Source: Avena insularis (taxonomy: Eukaryota > Streptophyta > Magnoliopsida > Poales > Poaceae). From it: 64,000 nt of DNA. Of the stretch, positions 46,866 to 58,012 are shown one piece after another. How positions within the stretch are numbered: position 1 is the stretch's first letter; every line of letters starts with the position of its first letter. Below the pieces are notes generated by a model, which saw only the letters and a list, made by a program, of their open reading frames with translations, made no database searches and was not told the origin of the DNA. The stretch is from the NCBI GenBank assembly GCA_023614405.1, contig CM042696.1, positions 333,055,211-333,119,210 on the forward strand, written 5' to 3'. The translations under genes were made by a program, and so were the position numbers.

Positions 46866-47408
46866 ACCGTAGGATCGCTGTGGTGCAACTCTCCATGAAG
46901 GGGAACATCCTCGTATACCAGCCTTTTTGCGAGAAAGGGGATGATGGGATCTGGTAGATTTTGCTATCTTTTTGTTCCTAAACTGTCTATTTGCAAAATT
47001 TATTGCTATATTATTTGTCTGAATTCATTTTCATGCAGGTGGGGCGGAAGTATTTGGGATCCGTTTCATGATTTTCTCGTGAACTAGCACATAACATTTA
47101 CTAGTGTTGACATCACGAATGACACTAAACTGCTTGAAAGCCCGACTGTTAACATTAGAATCCCAAAGGAGTGCAGAGTGGACATCCAGGAAATTTACTG
47201 GAAACCAGGGACAAAGGGCGGCAGGACTGGGATGGCCGCTCTTGCCTCCGAACTCATCGACCCGTGGTACGCTGACATGAAGGGCAAATTGCCGAGATGT
47301 TCGTTGAGGCGTTTAGGGCATGATTACTAGGAGGATAAGCCACTTTCTGAACCTAATCTGAAGTACGCTACAATTGACAGGTATGTTAGCCATGAGCTGT
47401 ACCGCTAG
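46866..47408 (+). pseudogene. WRN/DEDDy-type 3'-5' exonuclease pseudogene (E1), 3' part
   Basis: This continues the frame cut at 38,359. A first exon ends at CTG|GTAGAT (46,953), and an 85-bp intron ends TTTTCATGCAG (47,038). The next exon joins in phase and carries Exo II (TSVDITNDTKLLES) and Exo III (KYATIDRYVSHELYR), so all four acidic residues and the Tyr are conserved. In-frame TAG codons at about 47,083 (after HDFLVN) and about 47,328 (after GHDY) would truncate it regardless of the retrotransposon. The frame ends at TAG 47,406. It is convergent with paralog E2. Confidence 0.82.
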
Positions 47409-47972
47409 ATTGTAAAATCTCGTTCTAGGCATCACATCATTGAACCACCACCAAGGCAGGTTGTTTGCCCCAGATGCTGGAGTTTAGATGAATCTACAAG
47501 CTAGGGCAAGCGACCGAAGGCATCCTGGGATCGGTTGCCTTCTCCAACAGGCTGGGATGCAGACTTCTAGTGCATGATTGTTGTGTTTGTATGGGGCTTG
47601 TTATGTTTATGAAAACATGTTATTTCAGAAGTACGCTATGTGAGCAATTACGAACTGTTGTGTATTACCTCTGTCGAACTATAATCTGGGTTTGGTTATG
47701 ACTGTATCCTTCTCTATAATCTAGGTTTGGTTATGACTTATGACTGTATCACACCTTATGCATGTCAGTCCTAGATTCTGCCGCATGCAAATGGCACAGA
47801 CAGAATTTGTAAGAATGAATGTTGAGCATACAAAAGGGGGGAATGTAATTCATACAGGTTAAGTACCTAATAGCACATGGATCATACGAGCTTGGTTCTT
47901 ACACACAGAATGCTTAGAAAATACATGCGATATAAAATACAGGCGAGATAAAACTAGGAACGAAATGCGAAA
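47409..47972. other. Intergenic region between convergent exonuclease copies
   Basis: No gene is seen. It holds a nearby direct repeat of TATAATCTGGGTTTGGTTATGACT (47,682 and 47,715, imperfect) and a 50-bp segment (47,761-47,810) resembling 37,861-37,910. Confidence 0.6.
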
Positions 47973-48626
47973 CTAGTAGTGGTAAACAACATACTCACCC
48001 ACCCGCCAGATCCTGTTGAGCATCTCATAGCAGACATACGCGTCCCTGACTGTGTACTTGATCGCATCGTAATCTAGGTGCCTCCACTCCCATCGCTCGT
48101 GCAGGTGCTTCGGGAACTCAACTTTCATGCCGGCATACTCATGGTCGATGATGTCGGCAGCGAGTCTAGCCATGCCAGCTTTCCCCGTATCACCATCCAG
48201 GTACCTCCACAAACGTTAGAGATCGACGTGATTTACAACATGAACGCGGAGATCGCGCTCTAGCTTCGGAGTGTCATTCTTGATGTCGATGCTGGCGAAG
48301 TAGATCTCCCTCCTGTGTAGGAACTCACGAAGCTCCGGGCATACAAATTTGGCCCTACATACGTGGTATAGGAGGTAGTGGTTGCGCATGGACAGCTTCA
48401 AAAGCACCGCCCTCTTCCTATCTCCAGTATACTCGAGGTCAAGGCCGACGATCTTGTACCTATCCATCGGCTCCTGTACCCACCGCTCATACATTGCGAT
48501 GACCTTGGCGACCTCCGCTAACGCATTTGTGTGGACGACCGTCAGCTTGGTGGTGCCATGGGCGATGATGGTGTACTCGTCTGTGAAGTATCTCCCATCG
48601 CTGAACACGCCGTACTCTGCATCCAT
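47973..48626 (-). pseudogene. WRN/DEDDy-type 3'-5' exonuclease gene (E2) with one in-frame stop
   Basis: From ATG 48626 (MDAEYGVFSDGRYFTDEY) the frame has Exo I (VGLDLEYTGDRKRAVLLKLS), Exo II (ASIDIKNDTPKL) and, after one TAA at 48,218-48,216, Exo III (KYTVRDAYVCYEMLNRIW) ending at 47,973. That is 217 sense codons plus the one internal stop, close to E1. All catalytic residues are present; only the TAA (between HVDL and RLWRY) prevents a full product. Unlike E1 there is no intron between Exo I and Exo II. Without the stop it would be an ordinary short plant WRN-like exonuclease, so the stop could be recent or a sequencing error. Confidence 0.83.
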
Positions 48627-50045
48627 GGCAGCAGCTAATGCGGCGGCGGTGGCCTAGGGTCGGTAGCGGTGGCTGGGACTGGGCGTGGTGGTGGAGTGAT
48701 CTGTTGCGGTGGTATGGCCCGGCGGAGGCGGTGCCTGCGGTAGCATCGATGGTTCTTGCGGTGGCTGCAGAAGGAAGGAGTTGGGGATTTTTGCACAATG
48801 ATGTGCTGAGGAGACGGAAGGCGATGCTTAAATTGTGTTTACCAATATTCCGGTCATACCCAAGCGGAAGAAAGTTTGACCGGCGAGCACCGTTGGTTTC
48901 CAATCCTAGCGATTAAATTCGGCGTCCATCCCGGTAGGCGATGGGACAGGTGTGCGACGTGGCTTTGGCATGGCAGAGACCGGTCACGTAGACCACCGTC
49001 CCGTTGCCGATCCGTAGCGGGTGCATGGTGCTGACATGACGTAACATGACAGGACAGAAGGAAGTGTACAACTATTATTCCTAACAAGTTTAAGAAGTGT
49101 AAGCATAGACAGGGACCTAGCATCCCTGCACCCCAGGGCAGCCGCTCAGGCCTGCTAATTGCACAAAGCTTGCAATTTCCTTTCTTTAATTTGGTGATTT
49201 TGTTTAGAATTTGCCAAATTAAAGCTCGTTTGCCCATGCTTCTATAAGTTTCTGTGTAGTCCACTTGTGTAAGCATGCACGATCAAGCAACTTTGCAACA
49301 CACGTGTCGGTGAAAAAGCATGAGGTTTCAACGCACCACATAATTTAGGGATTTCTATTTTCCCTAGAAAAAGTGGTTCCATATTTACTTTGCAGCTTTT
49401 GGAACTAGTTCCCTACACCGTGGAGGTGGTTCCAAATTGAGCAAAAGAGGGAACCAGAGCAAGAGGGTGCTCTGATGCCAAATGTGGTTCCAAATTGATT
49501 AGCCAACCTGTGTGTGACATGTGTCCTCTGCTCCCATATCTTTAGACAAAAAATAAGGCTATTCTTGTCAGCGGTGGGACCGCATGGTGCAGGAATTTAG
49601 AATAGCTACATTGTGGAGATCTAGCCAAATTTCATGGTAAAGCCAGATTCAGCTTTTTGTGAGATTTAGCTATAGCAACATTAGTTTATACTCACTTTTA
49701 CCCTCCCTCCATTCTGAAGCCCTCACATGCGCTCGGAGGGGGGTGTCGTCTGGTCAAAGGCTTGACCGTTACGTGCACGTTGATGCCTAAATTGGTAGTT
49801 TTTTTGTTATTTGGCCTTTTTAAGAGTGCCTTTTCCCCTCTCTTGCTAACAGTTGTGTTTTATTCTTGGTAAAAAACAGTTGTGTTTTTTTTGCCCAAAA
49901 AGGTAGCAAATCTAGAGCAGCTTCTCTCTTCATTCATTGTTCCTTTTGCCCTTGTTTTTCCCCAATCTGGTAGCAAATCTAGAGCAGCAAAACTAACCAG
50001 CACCATAAATAAATTCAGTAAACAGAGCAGAAGTAGATAAAGCAG
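48627..50045. other. Intergenic region
   Basis: 48,627-48,790 is GC-rich upstream sequence of E2 (GGTGGTGG runs). 49,365-49,500 holds three copies of GTGGTTCCA or GTGGTTCCAAATTGA. 49,800-49,990 has two copies of GTAGCAAATCTAGAGCAGC. No coding frame with a domain was found. Confidence 0.55.
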
Positions 50046-51105
50046 CTAATATAGGTTATATAGTATGGTACTTAACGAGGTTCGACAATTAGGCTGCTCA
50101 GCAGAAGCAACTGACAGGTTTAACACAGACAAGACAAAATAAGCTGCTTTACAGCAGCAGCAGCAATAGCTGATCAGTGGCCCCTCGTGGCCTCTGCCAG
50201 GAGGGCCTCCGCCTCTTCCCTCTAGCGCCCTCCTCCACTTCTTGCTGCCTAGTCCCTTGACCTTGGGCGCCTTGGGTATGATCGGGGGCATGCGACCCTC
50301 CTTGATAGCCACCTTCTGGAGGTTGTGGAGGTGAAGACCGAGCGCCTGGTGCTTGGCTATGAAGCCGTGGATGTTCACGGACTCGCCGCAGGTCCTCACA
50401 TCCTCGGCATGCTTCACGAGGGAGTTGAAGTCCGTGGCGCGGAGCCTCTTGGTGGGGTAGAAGGGGCACCTGTACACGTCGCGGGCGAAGAAGTTGTTGT
50501 ACTGGCCGGACTTTAGCCTCCTCAGCACATGACGACTCTTGGTGTCCTTGGACTCATCGTCGTTGCGGAAGTCGCTGCTATCCTCCTGTTGGAAAAACAG
50601 TAGAATGCAATAAGGACATGATTGAGATATTTTGATTATCAGGATTGATTATTTGCATAAATTAACCGATTCACATCTCCCGATTATTCCCCAAATCTCA
50701 AACCAAATCGAATACTGATCCCAACTACAAACAGGGGGATTCATCAAAAATCAAGATCTAACACAAGAGGATTAGCTATTGTAAAAATACGAATAGCCGA
50801 GCCCTAATAACATATGATCTAGCATCCAACAATGGGAACGGGGGAAGAACAAGGGAAGGGGAGAAAACCCTGGTTACCTCCGACCATGGGTCGGCGATGC
50901 TGGTGTCGTAGGGGTTCTCTGGCCTTATGTAGACAACCTCCTCGTAGGGGTCCCAGCTAAGTGAGATCTTTTCGAGACCGGCAGGGGCCTCCTCGCCGGC
51001 GGCTATGACGAATGCGGGGATGAGGGCGGGGGCCTGTACGGGGACAGGGGCCTCCTTGCTGGCGGCCTTGGAGGTGCCAATGGCTACCGTGCCGTCCTTC
51101 TCCAT
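50046..51105 (-). CDS. zf-XS-type zinc-finger protein (SGS3/FDM-related N-terminal domain only)
   Basis: Exon 1 (51,105-50,878) starts MEKDGTVAIGTSK and ends GAG|GTAACC. Exon 2 (50,585-50,046; acceptor TTCCAACAG) joins in phase 0, giving 255 residues. Exon 2 begins EDSSDFRNDDESKDTKSRH and carries the zf-XS core LRRLKSGQYNNFFARDVYRC, PFYPTK and LVKHAEDV, found at the N-terminus of SGS3- and FDM-type proteins that act in small-RNA pathways. No XS or XH domain follows; instead a basic Gly/Arg tail and a hydrophobic Cys-run end. The second zinc Cys of the usual CPxC is Tyr (CPFY), so metal binding is doubtful. It is tandem to a paralog 0.5 kb upstream. Short zf-XS-only proteins occur in grasses; their function is not known to me. 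Confidence 0.72.
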
Positions 51106-51564
51106 CACCGGCGTGGTTGGGGTTTTCTTGGTGGTTTGTAGAAGGTCATGGGACAGTGGAGACGGTTGAGTGAGCGAGTGCGTGATGAGTGGGAGTGGGG
51201 AGGCCTCTATTAAAGGAGAAGGCAAGCAACGTTTCGTTGCACTACCGTGCACCACGTACGCTAATGCACCGTGCATGGCCACACGTGTCCGCTATCGCCC
51301 TTGGTTTTTAGGTTCTACTCAGTTTTGCCCTTGGTTCTTAAGTGCTACTCGGTTTTCCCCTCTCTTTGTATCCATCTGTCGGGGCACCCCTCTATCCACG
51401 CAAAATAACGAGTATGCCACCGGAACTTTAACTCCATAAACAGATGAACTTGAATATAGTTTGAAGGGTACGAAAATAGAAATCCACATGGTTTAAGGGT
51501 CTAGATATGGTAAGAGAACTAAATATTATTAGTGGACGGGCTAGCAGAGTGATGGGTTGGTCGG
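51106..51564. other. Promoter-side intergenic region with inverted-repeat arm
   Basis: Upstream of the zf-XS gene. It includes CACGTGTCC (about 51,284) and two tandem copies of CTACTCNGTTTT ending in CCCTTGG or CCCC (51,315-51,367), which match inverted sequence at 52,957-53,012. Confidence 0.5.
51315..51367 (+). repeat. Left arm of an imperfect inverted repeat
   Basis: CTACTCAGTTTTGCCCTTGG followed after a short gap by CTACTCGGTTTTCCCCTCTC. The reverse complement of 52,957-53,012 aligns over about 53 bp with few mismatches. Confidence 0.7.
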
Positions 51565-52409
51565 CTAGAAGTTGCTAATTCCTAAGTAAGGGGACACTAG
51601 GACGGTCTTGACATACTCCCTTAGGAATTTGCCATAAGCAGCGTGCTTAGCCTTGGTCGCCGACTTGTGTTTACTAGCCAGGCTTTTACCGATGCCAACC
51701 GCATGCGGAATCAAGCTGGAAATCCTCGGGTTGACTCCTTTCTTACAAAAAGGGCACCTGAGCTCCCCAAGTCGAGTGCAGAAAGGGATTATCCCGCTCT
51801 TGAGCTTCTTCATGACATGGCGGCTCTTGTTGTCCCTGTTCTCCTTGTTAGAGTCCATCTCATTTGAATCTACCTGTAATGTATGGAATGCAAACCGAAA
51901 TGAGAAAAATAATAAATATATATTCCTTCCACCATTTCGAGTTACTTTCGATGCAATATAAAGTCTATACAAGTTCAGCAGTTCATTACGGCCATCTCCC
52001 CAGCTCGCTCCTAAATTAATGTGGTTTGTGTTCTTGATAACTTATTAATAAATAAATAATATGGATTCATTCAGAACATACTAGATCTCTCCATGTACCA
52101 GTTCGTATGTTGCATCTAATCATTAGGACTAGATTTTTTATGAAGCCAGGATAGATTAAGCTCGAGCGGAAAATATGAAACATGTAGAAATAGATGTACC
52201 TCCGGGTACACGAGCGGAGCATGTTCGTCGAACTCCACGCCCTCATCGGGGCCTCCGAAGTTGTCAGAACCGGCGAGCACATGGTCCCTCAAGGGGTTGA
52301 ACTACACGTTCTCCTCGCCTTGTGCTACGTGACGCTCCTCCAGATCTGCCGCATGAAGCACCACCCTGGCGGCGATGCCCGCACACTCACCCCCATGCAC
52401 CGGTTTCAT
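51565..52409 (-). pseudogene. Second zf-XS-type gene, probably inactivated
   Basis: Exon 2 (51,873-51,565; acceptor CATTACAG) encodes MDSNKENRDNKSRHVMKKLK, then LRCPFCKKG and SLIPHAVGIGKS, which aligns with the neighbour at 50,046 (both have a K-S-R-H-V segment followed by a basic L-K-S-G motif) and keeps the CPxC and the His. Exon 1 (52,409-52,200; MKPVHGGECAGIAARVVLHA, donor GAG|GTACAT) joins in phase 0 but contains a TAG at codon 36, after QGEENV. Starting downstream or from another exon would avoid it, so expression cannot be excluded. Homology and same orientation suggest a tandem duplication with the neighbour. Confidence 0.6.
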
Positions 52410-53079
52410 GCAGAAGGTTCGGGCGTGTACGTTCAATATTGTGGGGTTTTGCTAGATAGGGAAGAGAGAGGAGTGGGGGATGAGTGTGAATGGAGGACCC
52501 GATAGGCTGGGATTTTAATGTGGGGACGTTTAGGCCTCCTCGAGGGCCCCGGTAGGCAGCTCTTCTGGTTGCGGCGGCCACGTGGAAGGTTCGTATGGTG
52601 GGGGCATGTCGGAAGTGAGAGTGCAGGCGCACTGCATAGTAAAAATGGTATAGCCCGTGGGCCGTGGATGACCAGTTGCCGTGCAGTAGATTTGTAGCCT
52701 TTGCAGACTAGATTAAACGTGACATGACCACTCGACAACTTTTTACATGGACGGCATCGTGTTCCTTCTTGTAGAAGTCTCGCTGACGGAGACGTCCGTG
52801 TTGTCTCGCGCTGTCCTATGAAGGGCACGACGTGTGCAACGAGCCTCATTGGATCACACAAGATCAACGGTTGGTGTGCACGATCCACGTGACAACTATG
52901 ACGACCAATCAGGGCGTAGCAGACAGAGTGGGCACAGGTTTGGGCTTCTACGAAAGAGAGAGAGGGGGCAAAACTGAGTAGTATGAAAAAACCAAGGGCA
53001 AAGCTGAGTAGTATAAAAATGGAAAGTGAGTGTCTTTTATAATGAAATACATCGTGGCATACATCAAATTATGCCAAGA
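52410..53079. other. Intergenic region between zf-XS copy and satellite
   Basis: No gene recognised. It includes the right inverted-repeat arm and a short AT-rich transition (53,015-53,079) directly before the first 48-bp unit. Confidence 0.6.
52957..53012 (-). repeat. Right arm of an imperfect inverted repeat
   Basis: GGGGCAAAACTGAGTAG, then ACCAAGGGCAAAGCTGAGTAG-type sequence, is the reverse complement of the arm at 51,315-51,367. The two arms bracket the second zf-XS gene. Confidence 0.7.
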
Positions 53080-53565
53080 TAGATCCACTAGAGTTCATTG
53101 CATGTTTGTTCTTTTCCACAAACCACATGGATCAACCAATGGCATTGCATGTGTGTTATTGTCACAAACCACATATGGATCAACCAATGCCATTGCATGT
53201 GTGTTCCTGTCACAAACCACATATGGATCCACCAGTGTTCATTGCATGTGTGTTCTTTCCACAAACCACATATGTATCCACTAGAGTAATTGCATGTGTG
53301 TTCTTTTCACAAACCACATATGGATCAACCAGAGTCATTGCATGTATGTTCTTTTCAGAAACCACGCATGGATCAAACAGAGTCATTGCATGCGTGTTCT
53401 TTCCATGAACCACATATGGATCAACCAGAGTCATTGCATGTGTGTTCTTTCCACAAGCCACATATGGATCCACCAATGTCATTGCATGTGTGTTCTTTCC
53501 ATGAACCACATATGGATCCACCAATGTCATTGCATGTGTGTTCTCTCTACAAACCACATATGGAT

Positions 53566-56500
53566 CCACTATATACATTGCATGTGTGTTCTTTTCACAA
53601 ACCACATATGGATCCACTAGAGTCATTGCATGTGTGTTCTTTCCACAAACCACATATGGATCCACTAGAGTCATTGCATGTGTGTTCTTTCCACAAACCA
53701 CATATGTACCCACTAGAGTAATTGCATGCGTGTTCTTTTCCACAGACAACTTATGGATCCAGTAGAGTCATTGCATGTGTGTTCTTTCCACAAACCACAT
53801 ATGCATCCACTAGAGTCATTGCATGTGTGTTCCTTTCACAAACCACATATGGATCAACTAATGTCATTGCATGTGTGTTCTTTTCACAAACCACATATGG
53901 ATCAACAAATGTCATTGCATGTGTGTTCTCTTCACAAACCACATATGGATCCACCAATGTCATTGCATGTTTGTTCTTTCCATGAACCACATATGGATCC
54001 ACCAATGTCATTGCATGTGTGTTCTTTCCACAAACCACATATGTATCCACCAGAGTCATTGCATGTGTGTTCTTTTCACAAACCACATATGGATCCACTA
54101 GAGTCATTGCATGTGTCTTCTTTCCACAAACCACATATGGATCCACTAGACTCATTGCATGTGTGTTATTTTCACAAACCATATATGGATCACCCAATTT
54201 CATTGCATGTGTGTTCTTTTGCACAAACCACATATGGATCCACCAGAGTAATTGCATGCGTGTTCTTTTCACAAACCACATATGGATCAACAAATGGCAT
54301 TGCATGTGTGTTCTTTTTACAAACCACATTTGGATCCACCAATGTCATTGCATATGTGTTCTTTCCACAAACCACATATGTACCCACTATAGTAATTGCA
54401 TGTGTGTTCTTTTCCACAAACCACTTATGGATCCACTTGAGTCATTGCATGTGTGTTCTTTCCACAAACCACATATGGATCCACTAGACTCATTTTATGT
54501 GTGTTCCTTTCACAAACCACATATGGATCAACCAATGTCATTGGATGTGTGTTCCATTGCATGTGTGTTCTTATACTAAAACCAACACTAGAGTCACTGC
54601 ATGTGTGTTCTTTACACAAACCACACATGAAACCACCAGAGTCATTGCATGTTTGTTCTTTCCACAAACCACATGGATCAACCAATGTCATTTCATGTGT
54701 GTTCTTTTGACAAATAACATGGATCAACCAATGGCATTGCATGTGTGTTATTGTCATAAACAACATATGTATGTGTGTTCATGTCACAAACCACACATGG
54801 ATCCACCAATGTCATTGCATGTGTGTTCTTTCCATGAACCACATATGGATCCACCAATGTCATTGCATGTGTGTTCTTTCCACAAACCATATATGGACCC
54901 ACCAATGTCATTGCATGTGTGTTCTTTTCCACATACCACACATGGATCCACTAGATTCATTGCATGTGTGGTCTTTCCACAAACCACACATGGATCCACT
55001 AGAGACATTGCATGTGTGTGCTTTCCACAAACCACATATGGATCCACCAGAGTCATTGCATGTGTGTTGTTTTCACAAACAATATATGGATCAACCAATG
55101 GCATTGCATGTGTGTTATTTTCACAACCCACATCTAGATCAACCAATGTCATTGCATGTGTGTTCTTTCCACAAACCACATATGTACCCACTAGAGTAAT
55201 TGCATGTGTGTTCTTTTCCACAAACCACATATGGATCTACTAGAGTCATTGCATGGGTGTTCTTTCCACAAACTACATATGGAACCACCAGAGTCATTGC
55301 ATGTGTGTTATTTTGCACAAACCACATGGATCAACCAATGGCATTGCATGTGTGTTCTTTCCACAAAGCACATATGGATCCACCAATGGCATTGCATGTG
55401 TGTTCTTTCCACAACCCACATATGGATCGACCAATGTCATTGCATGTCTGTTCTTTCCATGAACCACATGGATCAACCAGAGTAATTGCATGTGTGTTTT
55501 TTCCACAAACCACACATTGATCCACCAATGTCATTGCATGTGTGTTTTTTCAATGAACCACATATGGATCCACCAATGTCATTGCATGTGTGTTCTTTCC
55601 ACAAACCACATAAGGATCCACCAGAGTCATTGTATGTGTGTTCTTTTCACAAACCACACATGGATCCCCTAGAGTCATTGCATGTGTGTTCTTTCCACAA
55701 ACCACATATGGATCCACTATATACATTGCATGTGTGTTATTTTCACAAACCACATATGGATCCACTAGAGTCATTGCATGTGTGTTCTTTCCACAAACCA
55801 CATATGGATCCACTAGAGTCATTGCATGTGTGTTCTTTCCACAAACCACATATGTACCCACTAGAGTAATTGCATGCGTGTTCTTTTCCACAGACAACTT
55901 ATGGATCCAGTAGAGTCATTGCATGTGTGTTCTTTCCACAAACCACATATGCATCCACTAGAGTCATTGCATGTGTGTTCCTTTCACAAACCACATATGG
56001 ATCAACTAATGTCATTGCATGTGTGTTCTTTTCACAAACCACATATGGATCAACAAATGTCATTGCATGTGTGTTCTCTTCACAAACCACATATGGATCC
56101 ACCAATGTCATTGCATGTTTGTTCTTTCCATGAACCACATATGGATCCACCAATGTCATTGCATGTGTGTTCTTTCCACAAACCACATATGTATCCACCA
56201 GAGTCATTGCATGTGTGTTCTTTTCACAAACCACATATGGATCCACTAGAGTCATTGCATGTGTCTTCTTTCCACAAACCACATATGGATCCACTAGACT
56301 CATTGCATGTGTGTTATTTTCACAAACCATATATGGATCACCCAATTTCATTGCATGTGTGTTCTTTTGCACAAACCACATATGGATCCACCAGAGTAAT
56401 GGCATGCGTGTTCTTTTCACAAACCACATATGGATCAACAAATGGCATTGCATGTGTGTTCTTTTTACAAACCACATTTGTATCCACCAATGTCATTGCA

Positions 56501-57861
56501 TATGTGTTCTTTCCACAAACCACATATATACCCACTATAGTAATTGCATGTGTGTTCTTTTCCACAAACCACTTATGGATCCACTGGAGTCATTGCATGT
56601 GTGTTCTTTCCACAAACCACATATGGATCCACTAGACTCATTTTATGTGTGTTCCTTTCACAAACCACATATGGATCAACCAATGTCATTGGATGTGTGT
56701 TCCATTGCATGTGTGTTCTTATACTAAAACCAACACTAGAGTCACTGCATGTGTGTTCTTTACACAAACCACACATGAAACCACCAGAGTCATTGCATGT
56801 TTGTTCTTTCCACAAACCACATGGATCAACCAATGTCATTTCATGTGTGTTCTTTTGACAAATAACATGGATCAACCAATGGCATTGCATGTGTGTTATT
56901 GTCATAAACAACATATGTATGTGTGTTCATGTCACAAACCACACATGGATCCACCAATGTCATTGCATGTGTGTTCTTTCCATGAACCACATATGGATCC
57001 ACCAATGTCATTGCATGTGTGTTCTTTCCACAAACTATATATGGACCCACCAATGTCATTGCATGTGTGTTCTTTTCCACATACCACACATGGATCCACT
57101 AGATTCATTGCATGTGTGGTCTTTCCACAAACCACACATGGATCCACTAGAGACATTGCATGTGTGTGCTTTCCACAAACCACATATGGATCCACCAGAG
57201 TCATTGCATGTGTGTTGTTTTCACAAACAATATATGGATCAACCAATGGCATTGCATGTGTGTTATTTTCACAACCCACATCTAGATCAACCAATGTCAT
57301 TGCATGTGTGTTCTTTCCACAAACCACATATGTACCCACTAGAGTAATTGCATGTGTGTTCTTTTCCACAAACCACATATGGATCTACTAGAGTCATTGC
57401 ATGGGTGTTCTTTCCACAAACTACATATGGAACCACTAGAGTCATTGCATGTGTGTTATTTTGCACAAACCACATGGATCAACCAATGGCATTGCATGTG
57501 TGTTCTTTCCACAAAGCACATATGGATCCACCAATGGCATTGCATGTGTGTTCTTTCCACAACCCACATATGGATCGACCAATGTCATTGCATGTCTGTT
57601 CTTTCCATGAACCACATGGATCAACCAGAGTAATTGCATGTGTGTTTTTTCCACAAACCACACATGGATCCACCAATGTCATTGCATGTGTGTTTTTTCA
57701 ATGAACCACATATGGATCCACCAATGTCATTGCATGTGTGTTCTTTCCACAAACCACATAAGGATCCACCAGAGTCATTGTATGTGTGTTCTTTTCACAA
57801 ACCACACATGGATCCCCTAGAGTCATTGCATGTGTGTTCTTTCCACAAACCACATATGGAT
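53566..57861. repeat. Higher-order repeat A: two tandem 2,148-bp copies
   Basis: Copies 53,566-55,713 and 55,714-57,861 match base for base apart from a handful of substitutions, for example TGCATGCGTG preceded by TAAT/TAATG, and TTTGGATCC/TTTGTATCC. The marker CACTATATACATTG occurs at 53,567 and 55,715. Homology at this offset stops abruptly on both sides. Each copy has about 45 units including one irregular stretch (GTGTTCCATTGCATG). Confidence 0.9.
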
Positions 57862-58012
57862 CCACCAGAGTCATTGTATGTGTGTTCTTTTCCACAAACC
57901 ACATATGGATCCACTAGAGTCATGGCATGTGTGTTCTTTCCACAAACCACATATGATCAACAAATGTCATTGCATGTGTGTTCTTTTCCACAAACCACAT
58001 ATGCACCCACTA

